From contig JAFDHB010000003.1 of the NCBI GenBank assembly GCA_019308985.1, positions 1-60,250 of the forward strand: 60,250 bases of DNA. The letters run 5' to 3'. Position numbers and translations under genes: made by a program. The notes under the pieces were generated by a model, which saw only the letters and a program-made list of their open reading frames with translations, did no database searches and had not been told where the DNA came from. Shown here piece after piece: positions 8,412 to 17,072 of the stretch (position 1 is the first letter of the stretch; the number at the start of each line of letters is the position of its first letter). This DNA is from Deltaproteobacteria bacterium (GTDB lineage Bacteria > Desulfobacterota > DSM-4660 > Desulfatiglandales > HGW-15).

Positions 8412-8987
8412 CTAGAATTTCACCTTCGGGGCTTCTTGCCTTTCCTTGGGGACTTCAAAGAAGGGTGCCCTTTCAAACCCGAACATGTTGGCAATGATGT
8501 TTGTGGGGAATTGACGGACCTTTGTGTTGTAAGCCCTTACGGCTTCATTGTACCGTCGTCGTTCCACGGCGACACGGTTTTCCGTGCCGGCCAACTCATC
8601 CTGTAAACGTATGAAGTTGGTGTTCGCCTTTAATTCGGGGTACCGTTCCACCACCACCAGCAGCCGTGCAAGGGCGGCGGAAAGGGAATTATTGGCCTTG
8701 ATCTTCTCGTCTATGCTGCCCGCGGAGGCAACCTGGCTGCGTGCCTTGGTCACTTGTATGAACACTTCCTTCTCATGGGCTGCGTAGCCCTTTACGGTTT
8801 CCACCAGGTTGGGAATGAGATCATAGCGACGCTGTAACTGGTTTTCCACCTGGGCCCATGCGGCCTTTACAGACTCATCCATGGTAACGAGGGTATTGTA
8901 GGTCCCTTTGAGGTAAAAGAAAGGCATTACCAGGACTACAACTATGAGGGCGACTATGATCAACAGTATCTTTTGCTTTTGTCCCAT
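8412..8987 (-). CDS. lemA: LemA family protein
   Basis: This 191-residue protein has one N-terminal membrane segment (residues about 6-24) and then the long helical LemA domain. The typical sequence YNTLVTMDESVKAAWAQVENQLQRRYDLIPNLVETVKGYA is recognisable in pieces, as is the C-terminal FPTNIIANMFGF. LemA proteins are membrane-anchored helical-bundle proteins of poorly known role and are commonly encoded with a TPM-domain protein, as here. The ATG at 8987 is chosen because GGGAGG precedes it by about 6 bases; it lies one base after the nucleotidyltransferase stop. Confidence 0.9.
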   Translation of the reverse strand: MGQKQKILLIIVALIVVVLVMPFFYLKGTYNTLVTMDESVKAAWAQVENQLQRRYDLIPNLVETVKGYAAHEKEVFIQVTKARSQVASAGSIDEKIKANNSLSAALARLLVVVERYPELKANTNFIRLQDELAGTENRVAVERRRYNEAVRAYNTKVRQFPTNIIANMFGFERAPFFEVPKERQEAPKVKF

Positions 8988-8988
8988 T

Positions 8989-9720
8989 TCAGCCTCCCAG
9001 GGCATCAACAGTTTTTGAAAGCTTTCTGATCTCCGCAAGATAGTCACGGAAGAGCCCCATGATCTCATCCTTGCCGGGTTTTTGTCGCTCTTCCTTGATA
9101 TCCAAGAGCCTCAAGAAGAGCTCCTGGTTGAGATCGAAGATCCTGCAGGTGGATGCAAGGACTTGTCTTCTGTCTCCGGACATGTCTTCCCCCTTCAGAA
9201 AGAGGAGGGCCCTGAAGAGGGCTATGAAGGCGCGCAGGGACTGGGAGATGACCTCCTTGAGCACGCCGGCCCTCCCGGCGGATTCAAGGAAAGATTCCCT
9301 CAAGAGCAGCAGTTTTCCCTTGACCTCCCTTTCGCACTGGAGTCTCAGGAACTCAGTCTTGAAGGTGAGCTCCTTCAAAATGTCCTTGCCGTAGACCACT
9401 AGATAATTGTGTTGGAAATTGAGGTATTCAACGGGAAAAGTGTCGAGAGAGGTGTCAATGTATTGCTCCGTAATAAAAAGGGGCACTGATACATTGCGCT
9501 TTCGCCACTTGGCCACGGTCTTAAAGGCCCGGTCCAGACGGCCTATGGCCTCTTCCGACACCACGATCATAAAATTTATATCGGATTTGCCAGGGCGGTA
9601 TTCAGACCCGGCCCCACTCCCGTAAATGATGATGCTGATTAGGTCATCCCCAAACAGCTCTTTATAATCCTCTGTAATTTCTTGAAATATCTCCCTGGGG
9701 TCCTTGGGTGCCTTGCCCAT
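8989..9720 (-). CDS. Nucleotidyltransferase-fold protein
   Basis: This 243-residue protein has an N-terminal nucleotidyltransferase-like domain with the GSGAGSEYRPGKSDINFMIV pattern. This corresponds to the family signature GS-x(7-9)-SD-x-D, except that the second acidic position reads N instead of D. A helical C-terminal half follows. The change may mean altered or lost metal-dependent catalysis. The start at 9720 follows a good GGAAGGAG site and removes 21 residues from the longest reading frame. It is inserted between the TPM and LemA genes, which are usually adjacent partners. Confidence 0.65.
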   Translation of the reverse strand: MGKAPKDPREIFQEITEDYKELFGDDLISIIIYGSGAGSEYRPGKSDINFMIVVSEEAIGRLDRAFKTVAKWRKRNVSVPLFITEQYIDTSLDTFPVEYLNFQHNYLVVYGKDILKELTFKTEFLRLQCEREVKGKLLLLRESFLESAGRAGVLKEVISQSLRAFIALFRALLFLKGEDMSGDRRQVLASTCRIFDLNQELFLRLLDIKEERQKPGKDEIMGLFRDYLAEIRKLSKTVDALGG

Positions 9721-9763
9721 TGTTACTCCTTCCTGGTGCTGGATTTCCAAAACAATGCAACGG

Positions 9764-10564
9764 TCAAAAGCTTCCTCCGGCACCGCCGCCTCCGCTCATA
9801 CCGCCCCCGAAGCCACCGAAACCACCGCCGAAACCGCCGAAGCTCCCGCCGAAACCGCGCCCGCTATAACCACCGCCAATGCCTCTGCCTCCCATCAAGA
9901 AGGGGAGAAAGAATATCCAGGATCCTCCCCGGCGCCTGGAGCCAAACATGAAAAAAAGGATTATTACGAGAAGGGGGATGAGGGAAAATACAGACCGAGA
10001 GCGTCTTTTCTTGGTGGCCCTGACAGGCGCGGCCCCGGTCAACTTCACACCGGCGTCTTTGGCGATGACCTGTGCAATGGCAGCCGTACCGCTGAGCAGG
10101 CCTTCTCCAAATTTGTTTTCCCTAAAGAAGGGTATCATATATCTATCGCGGATTTCCCCGACCAACCCGTCAGGGAGTATACCTTCCACGCCGTATCCGG
10201 TCTCGATCCGCATCTTTCTTTCCTTGATGGTGACGAAGACGAGGACGCCCTTGTCTTCTCCCTTCTTTCCGATGCCCCATGCGCTGTAAAGACGGTTGAC
10301 ATAATCATTGTATTCCTCGCCACCGATATCAGGCATGGTGACCACAACGATTGGAACCGCGGTCTTTTGAAAGAGTTCCTGGGCGAGGGCGGCAATCCTT
10401 TGCTCATAGTCATTAGGGATGACATTGGCAAAGTCATTAACCGGGCCCCTGGGCCTGGGAAACGGGGTCTCTGCGAGGGATACTTGAGCATTACCCCAAA
10501 TCAAGAACAGGAGCACAAAGAAGAAAAAGACTCTTCTAGGAATGATTAAAGAAAAGTGCACCAT
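9764..10564 (-). CDS. TPM-domain membrane protein with Gly-rich tail
   Basis: This 266-residue protein has a signal segment (about residues 11-31), an extracytoplasmic TPM domain beginning PVNDFANVIPNDYEQRIAAL, a membrane segment near residues 190-208, and a C-terminus made mostly of Gly, Phe and Ser (repeats of GGFGGGFGG). The TPM family (YgcG-like) commonly pairs with LemA and has been linked to membrane or photosystem protein turnover. This is the first gene of the minus-strand operon. The Gly-rich tail creates long spurious open frames on the opposite strand. Confidence 0.85.
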   Translation of the reverse strand: MVHFSLIIPRRVFFFFVLLFLIWGNAQVSLAETPFPRPRGPVNDFANVIPNDYEQRIAALAQELFQKTAVPIVVVTMPDIGGEEYNDYVNRLYSAWGIGKKGEDKGVLVFVTIKERKMRIETGYGVEGILPDGLVGEIRDRYMIPFFRENKFGEGLLSGTAAIAQVIAKDAGVKLTGAAPVRATKKRRSRSVFSLIPLLVIILFFMFGSRRRGGSWIFFLPFLMGGRGIGGGYSGRGFGGSFGGFGGGFGGFGGGMSGGGGAGGSF

Positions 10565-10685
10565 GTTATTACCCTAATTGAGCGAAAATCCTTAATTAGT
10601 CGTGGTGAATTAGTCGGCATCATCGAAAGAAAACAATTCTGAAGCATGATTTCATAACTCTTCCATAGATGAATTATGACTTCAA

Positions 10686-10740
10686 AGGGTAGGGGAGCGT
10701 TTACGCTCCCACTAGGGGAACCTAAAGGCTCCCGTACCCT
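10686..10740. repeat. Compact double-hairpin element related to the 187-bp repeats
   Basis: The outer arms AGGGTAGGGGAGC and GCTCCCGTACCCT are near-perfect complements, and an inner hairpin GGGAGCG-TTTA-CGCTCCC lies in the left half. The order of blocks (TAGGGGA, CGTTTACG, CCTAAAGGCTCCC, ACCCT) is the same as in the core of the larger elements at 11305 and 58809. It lies in the otherwise empty spacer upstream of the TPM operon. Confidence 0.6.
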
Positions 10741-10770
10741 GGATTTCTACTCAACTAGAGTGTTGCACTG

Positions 10771-11256
10771 TTACCGTCCCTGAAGTAGTAACAAACGAGC
10801 TGCGCCACCCATTGAGTTGAAATTCACTGCGATCTCCACAGATCCAACTTTGCGGCCGTTTCTGTTATAAACATTCCCATCTTGATCTATAGACCCCAAG
10901 ACGGTGCCCAACTGGTTGTGAATCTTCCCCCCAGGGTCTATCTTGCCAACGACCTTGTTGTTGAAGTTATACACGTTGCCCGTATCGTCCGAAGAGCCTA
11001 TCTTGCGGCCGCTGATATTGAATATGTTTCCCTGGGAGTCGAAAAAACCGATGGTTCTTCTATTGATGTTGTAAACCTTTTTCCTCTCGGCAACTTGGTT
11101 TGGCTCCGGCCCCTTTCCGGCAAACGAATAACCGGATCCAAAGTGAAGGAGGGGCAAGAGGGATAGGATCAGGAGAAGAAGAAAGACGGGAGGAAAAACA
11201 AGGATGGTCCCTCCAATGCTCTTCCCAGAAGCTTCGTTTTTCTTGAGACAAGCCAT
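10771..11256 (-). CDS. Membrane-anchored or secreted beta-flower repeat protein
   Basis: This 161-residue protein has an N-terminal hydrophobic segment (about residues 20-42, FPPVFLLLLILSLLPLLHF). It is followed by five units of about 19 residues with the pattern (V/I)YN-x-N-G-R-x-(V/I)-G-x-(V/I)-D-x-x-G-N. These resemble the four-fold beta-flower repeats that form small beta-propeller-like discs; the function of such proteins is not established. The start at 11256 (MACLKK) is preferred because GGGAGAGGA precedes it. The repeat region should be extracytoplasmic. It stands alone, with a mobile-element-like repeat just upstream. Confidence 0.65.
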   Translation of the reverse strand: MACLKKNEASGKSIGGTILVFPPVFLLLLILSLLPLLHFGSGYSFAGKGPEPNQVAERKKVYNINRRTIGFFDSQGNIFNISGRKIGSSDDTGNVYNFNNKVVGKIDPGGKIHNQLGTVLGSIDQDGNVYNRNGRKVGSVEIAVNFNSMGGAARLLLLQGR

Positions 11257-11304
11257 GTTGCATCCTCTCCCGCAGATATACTCCACGCGCCAAACAGATG
11301 GTTT

Positions 11305-11492
11305 AACCCGAATTTCGCAAGGCTCTTGGCTAGGGGATCGTTTACGATCCTAAGTTCTTCATAATATTGGCTACTTGTAGGCCTAAAGGCTCCCCCACCC
11401 TTGAAAATCAATTCACTAAAAAGGTGAATAGAAAAGATCAAAAAGGATTTGGAATTCTGAGTTTTGCCCCAACCCTTGCGAAAATTCGGTTT
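11305..11492. mobile_element. MITE-like element, copy 1
   Basis: About 188 bp are nearly identical to 58809-58995 in the same orientation, with scattered substitutions. The ends are inverted: AACCCGAATTTCGCAAGG at the left, and a slightly decayed complement, CTTGCGAAAATTCGGTTT, at the right. TTTAA flanks both ends. No coding capacity is visible, so any transposition would need an outside transposase. It occupies half of the 392-base spacer between the beta-flower gene and the yyaL-like gene; the remainder (11493-11648) shows nothing recognisable. Confidence 0.7.
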
Positions 11493-11648
11493 AAAACCCG
11501 GCCACAACGTAAATCAAGCCCATAGGCCACATCTGTGTAATCTAACAGTTGTTGGAGAGGGGAGCAAGCTATTATTTGAGAAGGGCTTTGGTGGAGGTCT
11601 TCCTGGCGGGTCAAGAGAAAAGTTTTTGGGAAAGTGCCGCGCCCTGTG

Positions 11649-13760
11649 TCATTGACCCAGCATCTCAAGCGCCTCTTTGACCTGGGTAGTAGGCCTCTTG
11701 CAGGCGTAATTAGAGCACACATATACGGTGGCCTTGCCTTCCAAGGCAGGGTAGTTTTTCAGAAAAGGAGCAATCGTATCCATTTGCGATGAATCATGAC
11801 CAGAGGGCCGGAACAGGACAACCCCGTTGGGGAGATATGCTCCCTGGATGACCCTGAGCATCTCGGTCGTGTCTTTGCGGCCAGAGGGCCCTACCATGAT
11901 TATTTCGTGGCTTGGCCCTGTGAGAAACATGAGCGAGCATAGAAATTGCGTAAAGCCTGCGGGGTTCTTCTGAATTTCCCCTGAGAAGCTGCGGGCCATG
12001 ATGGATGCCTTCTCCTCCAAACTGCTGTCCCCGGTCATCCTTGCAAGCCTCAGGAGGTTCAGCATTGAGACGGAATTACCAGAGGGAATCGCCCCGTCGT
12101 ATAACTCCTTTTTCCGGACGATAAGGTCTTTCGCGTCATCCGGGGCAAGGAAAAACCCTCCCCTCTGGTCGTCCCAAAAATGTCTTATCTGGCTCCGGGT
12201 AAGATCAAGGGCCGTCTTGAGGTACTCGGGTTCAAAGGTAGCCCCATAGAGCTCTACCAAGCCCCACACAAAAAAGGCATAGTCATCCAGGTGAGCACCT
12301 ATTCCGGCTTCGCCGCTCCTGTAGCGGTGCAGGAGCATTCCATCTTTGTACATTTGCTCCAGGACAAAGCCGGCAGCGCTTCCGGCCATCGCGGCGTACC
12401 CCCTTCCAGGTATCACTTGCTCACCCTTGGCCAGGGAGGCGACCATCAATCCATTCCAGTCCGTCAAGATCTTATCATCCTTGTGAGGTCGAATACGCGT
12501 TTCCCGAACCCTGAGGAGTTCAACAAGAGCGATTCTCAGCCCTTCTTGGACTTGACGGGGCGAGAGATCGAACTCATCGGCGATAGGAGCCGTGGGCACT
12601 TTCCGGCGGAGGATATTGTTTCCTGTTCTTCGTCCCGTGGCATCCTCCTGGTAGTTGCCCTTTTCCTGGACGTCGAAGGTTCGAATGAGCAACTCTGCTA
12701 GATCACGGTCAAGGACAGAGCGTATCTCATGCTCGGTCCAGAGGTAATATTTGCCTTCGATGCCTTCGCTGTCTGCATCTTCGGCGGAGTAAAACGCCCC
12801 CTCCGGCGATGTCATATCCCTTGATACGTATGAGAAGACCTCCTCCGCCGTCTCCTTGTAAGCCTCTTTGCCGGTAGCCTGATAGGCCTCTAAGTATGCC
12901 ATGGAGAGCATGGCCTGATCGTAGAGCATCTTTTCAAAGTGCGGAACGAACCACTCCCTGTCCGTGGAATAGCGGTGGAAACCGAAACCTACGTGGTCAT
13001 ATATCCCTCCCCTTCTCATCTCTGAGAGGGTCTTTTCTACCATCGCAAGGGACCTGCTTTCGCCGGTTTGCTTCCAATACCGGAGCAGGAAAAGAAGGTT
13101 GTGGGCGGATGGAAACTTGGGCAGTGGCCCGAAACCGCCATATTCCCCGTCGAAGCGGTGAGCCAGCTCCCTGTAAGTCCGGTCGAAAATCCTGCTGTCC
13201 GGTTCTTGACCCTCCCCTTCCAACTCCATCCCGCGGAGGGCATCCGTAATTTTCTCAGCAGAGTCAATCACTTCCCCAAACCTGGAGTTCCAAAGGTCTT
13301 TGATGCGGGATATCAGGGTCAGAAGCCCCACCCTTCCAAGACGGGACTCCTTGGGAAAATAAGTTCCGGCAAAAAAGGGCTTCCTGTCCGGGGTCATGAT
13401 GATGGTGAGGGGCCATCCCCCGGATCCGGTGAGCAACTGGCAAACGGTCATGTATATGTTGTCCAGATCAGGTCTTTCTTCTCGATCAATTTTTATACAT
13501 ATGAATGCCTCATTCAGCGCCTTGGCAACATCAGGGTCTTCAAAAGATTCCTTTTCCATGACATGGCACCAGTGGCAGGTCGAATAGCCTATTGAGAGGA
13601 ATATGGGCTTACCCTCTCTTTTTGCCTTCTCAAAGGCCTCGTCTCCCCAGGGAAACCAGTCTACGGGATTGTAGGCGTGCTGGAGCAAGTATGGGCTCTT
13701 TTCCTTGGCGAGCCTATTGGGCTGCATACCATGGTCCCTTTTTGTATTGCCCCTATCCAT
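11649..13760 (-). CDS. YyaL/spermatogenesis-associated-20-like thioredoxin-domain protein
   Basis: This protein of about 703 residues starts with the family hallmark [21 protein letters not shown], then a thioredoxin-like domain (DUF255) with the redox motif STCHWCHVM near residue 60. The long remainder is an all-helical barrel resembling glycoside hydrolase or epimerase folds (for example [17 protein letters not shown] and [14 protein letters not shown]). Length and domain order match the widespread cytoplasmic family. The biochemical role is unsettled. The ATG at 13760 follows CGGGAG; 13793 and 13727 are alternatives. It is monocistronic and diverges from the rubrerythrin gene. Confidence 0.88.
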   Translation of the reverse strand: MDRGNTKRDHGMQPNRLAKEKSPYLLQHAYNPVDWFPWGDEAFEKAKREGKPIFLSIGYSTCHWCHVMEKESFEDPDVAKALNEAFICIKIDREERPDLDNIYMTVCQLLTGSGGWPLTIIMTPDRKPFFAGTYFPKESRLGRVGLLTLISRIKDLWNSRFGEVIDSAEKITDALRGMELEGEGQEPDSRIFDRTYRELAHRFDGEYGGFGPLPKFPSAHNLLFLLRYWKQTGESRSLAMVEKTLSEMRRGGIYDHVGFGFHRYSTDREWFVPHFEKMLYDQAMLSMAYLEAYQATGKEAYKETAEEVFSYVSRDMTSPEGAFYSAEDADSEGIEGKYYLWTEHEIRSVLDRDLAELLIRTFDVQEKGNYQEDATGRRTGNNILRRKVPTAPIADEFDLSPRQVQEGLRIALVELLRVRETRIRPHKDDKILTDWNGLMVASLAKGEQVIPGRGYAAMAGSAAGFVLEQMYKDGMLLHRYRSGEAGIGAHLDDYAFFVWGLVELYGATFEPEYLKTALDLTRSQIRHFWDDQRGGFFLAPDDAKDLIVRKKELYDGAIPSGNSVSMLNLLRLARMTGDSSLEEKASIMARSFSGEIQKNPAGFTQFLCSLMFLTGPSHEIIMVGPSGRKDTTEMLRVIQGAYLPNGVVLFRPSGHDSSQMDTIAPFLKNYPALEGKATVYVCSNYACKRPTTQVKEALEMLGQ

Positions 13761-13989
13761 TCTTTTTACTCCCGAGAGGAATAAGGCACCCATACCACAA
13801 AGCTAACCACGAAAGATGGGCTGGCAACAGAGAAAGAGATGAATACAAGTGTTGAGGGCTGTTTCCCCTAGCCTACCCCTTGCTTTTACATCTTTTCTAG
13901 GGAGAAAATACAGGGTCCACCCCATTTAATGAGGGCAATCCAAGCATTATAGTCTAGCCAAACAACACCAAGCAGGAGGATATATTTCT

Positions 13990-14484
13990 ATGGGAAAAAC
14001 CGAACAGGACCTCTTAGAAGCATTCGCCGGAGAGTCGCAGGCAAACCGGAGATACCTGGCCTTTGCAAAACAGGCTGAAAAGGAAGGGTACAAGCAGGTT
14101 GCAAAACTCTTCAGGGCTGCGGCCGAAGCGGAGACAGTCCACGCCCACTCCCACCTGCGTACCTTGGGTGGTGTAAAGGGCACGGCGGACAATCTGCAGG
14201 AGGCCATATCAGGAGAGACACATGAGTTCAAGACCATGTACCCGGCCATGATAGAAACGGCAAAGGCAGAGGGTCAGAAGGCGGCCGAGAGATCTTTCAC
14301 CTTTGCGAACAAGGTGGAAAAGGTCCACGCGGAGCTGTACCAGAAGGCCCTTGATAACCTGGAGAGCCTCGAGGAGACCGACTATTACGTATGCTCCGTA
14401 TGCGGTTACACCTGCGAGAAAGAGCCACCGGAAAAGTGCCCGGTATGCGGGGCGAAACCACAGGCCTTCTTCAAAGTGGATTAA
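13990..14484 (+). CDS. rbr: Rubrerythrin
   Basis: This 164-residue non-heme iron peroxidase has a four-helix diiron domain with the Glu/His ligands in FAGESQANRRYLAF, AEAETVHAHSHL, SGETHEF and KVEKVHAELY. A C-terminal rubredoxin domain follows with CSVCG and CPVCG. It reduces hydrogen peroxide in the cytoplasm of anaerobes, taking electrons from rubredoxin or NADH-dependent reductases. AGGAGGATA lies just upstream of the ATG. It heads the oxidative-stress block and is followed within about 50 bases by a rubredoxin, a likely electron donor. Confidence 0.95.
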   Translation: MGKTEQDLLEAFAGESQANRRYLAFAKQAEKEGYKQVAKLFRAAAEAETVHAHSHLRTLGGVKGTADNLQEAISGETHEFKTMYPAMIETAKAEGQKAAERSFTFANKVEKVHAELYQKALDNLESLEETDYYVCSVCGYTCEKEPPEKCPVCGAKPQAFFKVD

Positions 14485-14537
14485 GGCGTGGTGCCGGTAT
14501 CAGCGACCAGGTAGACGGGCTGAGAGGGGTGAATTAC

Positions 14538-14729
14538 GTGGCGAATCCCGAAGACATGTGGCAGTGCCAAACTACTAATTGCGGCTACATATACAATCCG
14601 GACAAGGGGGACAGGAAGGGCAAGGTTCCGAAACGGGTAAAGTTCGAAGACCTGCCGAATAGCTGGAAGTGCCCGGTTTGTGGTGCAGGGAAAAAGTTCT
14701 TCAAACCGCTGGGGACGAGAGAGACCTAG
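14538..14729 (+). CDS. Rubredoxin of the CX4C type
   Basis: This 63-residue rubredoxin starts at GTG 14538 with GAGGGGT eight bases upstream. The iron site is formed by WQCQTTNCGYIYNP and WKCPVCGAGKKFF. The first pair is C-x4-C instead of the usual C-x2-C, the spacing I recall for the second rubredoxin (Rd-2) of Desulfovibrio desulfuricans. It is a small cytoplasmic one-electron carrier, expected here to feed rubrerythrin, desulfoferrodoxin or the flavodiiron protein. It sits directly behind rubrerythrin. Confidence 0.9.
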   Translation: MANPEDMWQCQTTNCGYIYNPDKGDRKGKVPKRVKFEDLPNSWKCPVCGAGKKFFKPLGTRET

Positions 14730-14872
14730 AGGAAAACTTCCATTGAATAGGGCTAATATTGTGATTTCACTAGGTTAATGCGTTTTTGCTTGGACCCATG
14801 GCTGGAAGGAATACGGGAAGAAGCACTAGGAAAGAGAAAAATAGGTGTTGACAGGGATTCCATTGGGGTTAG

Positions 14873-14891
14873 AATAGTAATTATTACTATT
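14873..14891. promoter_or_regulatory. Palindromic PerR/Fur-type operator
   Basis: AATAGTAATTATTACTATT is a perfect 9-1-9 palindrome located 24 bases before the perR start. Size, A+T content and single central base agree with PerR and Fur boxes of the 7-1-7 class, so autoregulation is likely. A weaker partial match (AATTACGCAATTACTTA) lies near 15490-15510 upstream of desulfoferrodoxin. Confidence 0.7.
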
Positions 14892-14914
14892 TTTAATTAA
14901 AAACCCCGGGTATT

Positions 14915-15343
14915 TTGAAAACAGATAAGAAATTCAGAATGACTCACCAGAGGAAAGTTATCCTGGAAGTGGTTCGCGGAGAAGGCGAACACATGACGGC
15001 GGACGAGATCTATGATCGGGTGAGGAAAAAGATGCCGAAGATCAGTTTGGGGACCGTATATCGAAACCTGGATATCTTGGCCTCCCAGGGGCTCATAAGA
15101 AAACTGGAGCCGGAATACCAACAGATGCGCTTTGACGGAAGTACCACTGAGCACTATCACCTCTTGTGTACGCGTTGTGGCAAGGTTACTGATGCCCCTG
15201 TGGCCCATTCGGATAAGATCCTCGATATAATTGAAGGTACCATCGGTAAATTGACCAGGTACGGCATATTCGGTCACAGGTTGGAATTTATTGGGCTTTG
15301 CCCTCAATGCCTGGAAGAAGAGAACAAGCGGCCGGAGGATTAG
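14915..15343 (+). CDS. perR: Fur-family peroxide regulator (PerR-like)
   Basis: This 142-residue Fur-family repressor has an N-terminal winged helix (SLGTVYRNLDILASQGLI) and a C-terminal metal and dimer domain. Candidate regulatory-metal ligands of PerR type are His26, Asp74, His80 and His82 (FDGSTTEHYHLLC). Structural zinc cysteines are Cys85/Cys88 and Cys129/Cys132. The start is a TTG at 14915 with no strong ribosome site; an ATG at 14939 would cut eight residues. Its place among rubrerythrin, desulfoferrodoxin and ferritin makes peroxide sensing more likely than iron sensing, but a Fur-type role is not excluded. Confidence 0.85.
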   Translation: MKTDKKFRMTHQRKVILEVVRGEGEHMTADEIYDRVRKKMPKISLGTVYRNLDILASQGLIRKLEPEYQQMRFDGSTTEHYHLLCTRCGKVTDAPVAHSDKILDIIEGTIGKLTRYGIFGHRLEFIGLCPQCLEEENKRPED

Positions 15344-15526
15344 AGGCTCCCTTTGCGAGAGGGGCCTGGTCGATCCCGAAGGGGAAATCCGGTACACAGA
15401 ACTCGTGAAGGAACTGACAGAAGAACCGAATTATGAAGCGGTCTTGGAGGCCATAACAATATAAATTAACTGAAGTAAGTTTTATTTGAATTACGCAATT
15501 ACTTATCTAAGAGAGGAGGAATAGAA

Positions 15527-15901
15527 ATGGCTGAAAGATTGGAGATCTATAAGTGCGAAGTATGCGGCAACATCGTGGAGGTCCTGCACGGTGGCGAGGG
15601 GGAACTCGTCTGCTGCGGCGAGCCAATGAAACTTTACAAAGAGAACACCGTCGATGCTGCCAAGGAGAAGCATGTGCCCGTGATAGAGAAGACTGATGAA
15701 GGATTCAAGGTAAAAGTCGGCAGCGTCCCCCACCCCATGGAAGAAAAACATTACATTGAATGGGTCGAGATCGTCGCGGACGGGGAAGCCTACAGGCAGT
15801 TCCTGAACCCGGGTGAGGCGCCGGAAGCCACCTTCTGCATAAAGGCGGAGAAGGTGACGGCCCGGGAGTATTGCAATCTTCATGGTCTCTGGAAAGGGTA
15901 A
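15527..15901 (+). CDS. dfx: Desulfoferrodoxin (class I superoxide reductase)
   Basis: This 124-residue two-centre superoxide reductase has every ligand in the canonical position. The desulforedoxin centre uses Cys10, Cys13, Cys29 and Cys30. The catalytic square-pyramidal iron uses His49, His69, His75, His119 and Cys116, with Glu47 and Lys48 as the active-site loop. It reduces superoxide to peroxide without making oxygen, and the peroxide is then handled by rubrerythrin. GAGAGGAGG precedes the ATG closely. The ferritin gene begins 5 bases after its stop. Confidence 0.96.
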   Translation: MAERLEIYKCEVCGNIVEVLHGGEGELVCCGEPMKLYKENTVDAAKEKHVPVIEKTDEGFKVKVGSVPHPMEEKHYIEWVEIVADGEAYRQFLNPGEAPEATFCIKAEKVTAREYCNLHGLWKG

Positions 15902-15906
15902 TAGAG

Positions 15907-16428
15907 ATGCTTAGCAAGACTATGGAAAAGGCGTTGAACGATCAGGTGAATGCGGAAATGTATTCGGCCTATCTCTACCTGGCCATGGAGGCCTATTTTC
16001 AGTCCGTCGGCCTCAATGGATTTGCAACCTGGATGCGGGTGCAGACACAGGAGGAGCTCGTACATGCCATGAAGTTCTACGACTTCATAAATGAGAGGGG
16101 AGGAAGGGTTACGCTGAAGGCCATAGAAGCACCTCCTGCGGAATGGGTTTCTCCATCGGCGGTCTTCCAGGCCGCTTATGAGCACGAGCAGAAGGTCACA
16201 GGACTCATCAACGACCTAGTGGACCTGGCCCAGGCGGAAAGAGACCATGCGACCCACAATTTTCTCCAGTGGTTTGTGGCCGAGCAGGTGGAAGAGGAGG
16301 ACAGTGCCAACAAGGTGGTGGAAAAGATCAAGCTCGTGGGCGAAGCCCAAGGGGGGCTTTTCATGCTGGACCGGGAGTTGGGGCAGCGGGTCTTCGTTCC
16401 CCCGGCCCAGACAGCAGGAGAGGCATAG
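15907..16428 (+). CDS. ftnA: Ferritin (FtnA-type)
   Basis: This 173-residue bacterial non-heme ferritin stores iron as ferric mineral in a 24-subunit cage and so limits Fenton chemistry. Ferroxidase-site residues are visible in [30 protein letters not shown] and the third-helix [22 protein letters not shown] segments. The ATG at 15907 uses GGAAAGGG within the end of desulfoferrodoxin, so the two genes are co-transcribed. A strong hairpin follows its stop immediately. Confidence 0.93.
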   Translation: MLSKTMEKALNDQVNAEMYSAYLYLAMEAYFQSVGLNGFATWMRVQTQEELVHAMKFYDFINERGGRVTLKAIEAPPAEWVSPSAVFQAAYEHEQKVTGLINDLVDLAQAERDHATHNFLQWFVAEQVEEEDSANKVVEKIKLVGEAQGGLFMLDRELGQRVFVPPAQTAGEA

Positions 16429-16469
16429 TAACACCCCAATTGAGCGCAAAACGTTCAATTGGGGTGTTA
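16429..16469 (+). terminator. Long perfect hairpin after ferritin
   Basis: TAACACCCCAATTGA and TCAATTGGGGTGTTA form a perfect 15-bp stem around an 11-base loop, beginning at the base after the ferritin stop. No long T tract follows, so it may act as a transcript-stabilising 3' end or as an imperfect intrinsic terminator. Confidence 0.7.
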
Positions 16470-16644
16470 CCTGTTATTCCTTATCCGGTATTCAACCCCT
16501 CCTGATCGCGCCATTCTTATATCGCTACCGGGGGGTGAGATATCATTTCGAGTATGGGGCTTGCGAGATCCATAACCAACAGGGATTAACAAATAAGGCC
16601 TGATCGACTCTTGGCTCGATTAGGGTAACATAAGGGGAAGGATT

Positions 16645-16800
16645 ATGGCGGAGTGGAAGTGTAAGAACTGCGGGTATAGCCTGGAGGCGGATTCCCCGCC
16701 CGAGGAATGCCCTTCATGCAAGGAAAAGTGCGAGTTTGTGGATGTTAGTTGTTACATACCCGACTGCGGAAACACTGGGAGCGATAAGAGGCTGGGATAA
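16645..16800 (+). CDS. Rubredoxin-like Cys-rich mini-protein (51 residues)
   Basis: The frame encodes [19 protein letters not shown] followed by [22 protein letters not shown]. Two C-x2-C pairs (KCKNCG and CPSCK) look like the knuckles of a rubredoxin or rubrerythrin tail, and three further cysteines follow. The motif VDV-x-CYIPDC recurs, as I remember, in short deltaproteobacterial proteins near rubrerythrins. It may bind one iron as a small electron carrier. AGGGGAAGGA lies just upstream of the ATG. It lies in the oxidative-stress block. Confidence 0.75.
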   Translation: MAEWKCKNCGYSLEADSPPEECPSCKEKCEFVDVSCYIPDCGNTGSDKRLG

Positions 16801-16833
16801 GGCCAGGGATCGAACCAGAAGGAGGGTTTGGAC

Positions 16834-17016
16834 ATGTCGAAGAAAAAGTACAGGGTCCGCGCAGAGTGCCCCCAATGCGCATGCGGGGATATCAGTTTCT
16901 TGGGTCCGGAAAAACTGAGGGAGAAATTCATAGGCGATGAGGACGAAATAGACATCCTCTGTCCCCTTTGCGGCACCAAACACAGGGGAAAACTGGAAAA
17001 GGTGAACGAAGAATAG
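16834..17016 (+). CDS. Small zinc-ribbon-like protein (60 residues)
   Basis: The protein has CPQCACGD in the N-terminal third and CPLCGTKHRG near the end, a four-cysteine ribbon that could hold zinc or iron. I do not recognise a named family. AAGGAGGG lies seven bases before the ATG at 16834; the TTG at 16828 is unlikely. It follows the rubredoxin-like mini-protein and precedes a flavodoxin, all in one direction. Confidence 0.65.
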   Translation: MSKKKYRVRAECPQCACGDISFLGPEKLREKFIGDEDEIDILCPLCGTKHRGKLEKVNEE

Positions 17017-17072
17017 ATGCAGGGGAGACTGACTGCTTCAGCCGTGTATCCAGCATCCATGGGGAGTTGAAA

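Noticed and set aside
9704..10549. Long plus-strand open frame opposite the TPM gene
   Set aside because: It arises from the GC-biased Gly codons of the TPM tail; the minus-strand protein has a signal peptide and known domain.
15344..15463. Open frame after perR ending in ELVKELTEEPNYEAVLEAITI
   Set aside because: It has protein-like composition but no start codon or ribosome site and begins inside perR in another frame; it may be a remnant but is not supportable as a gene.
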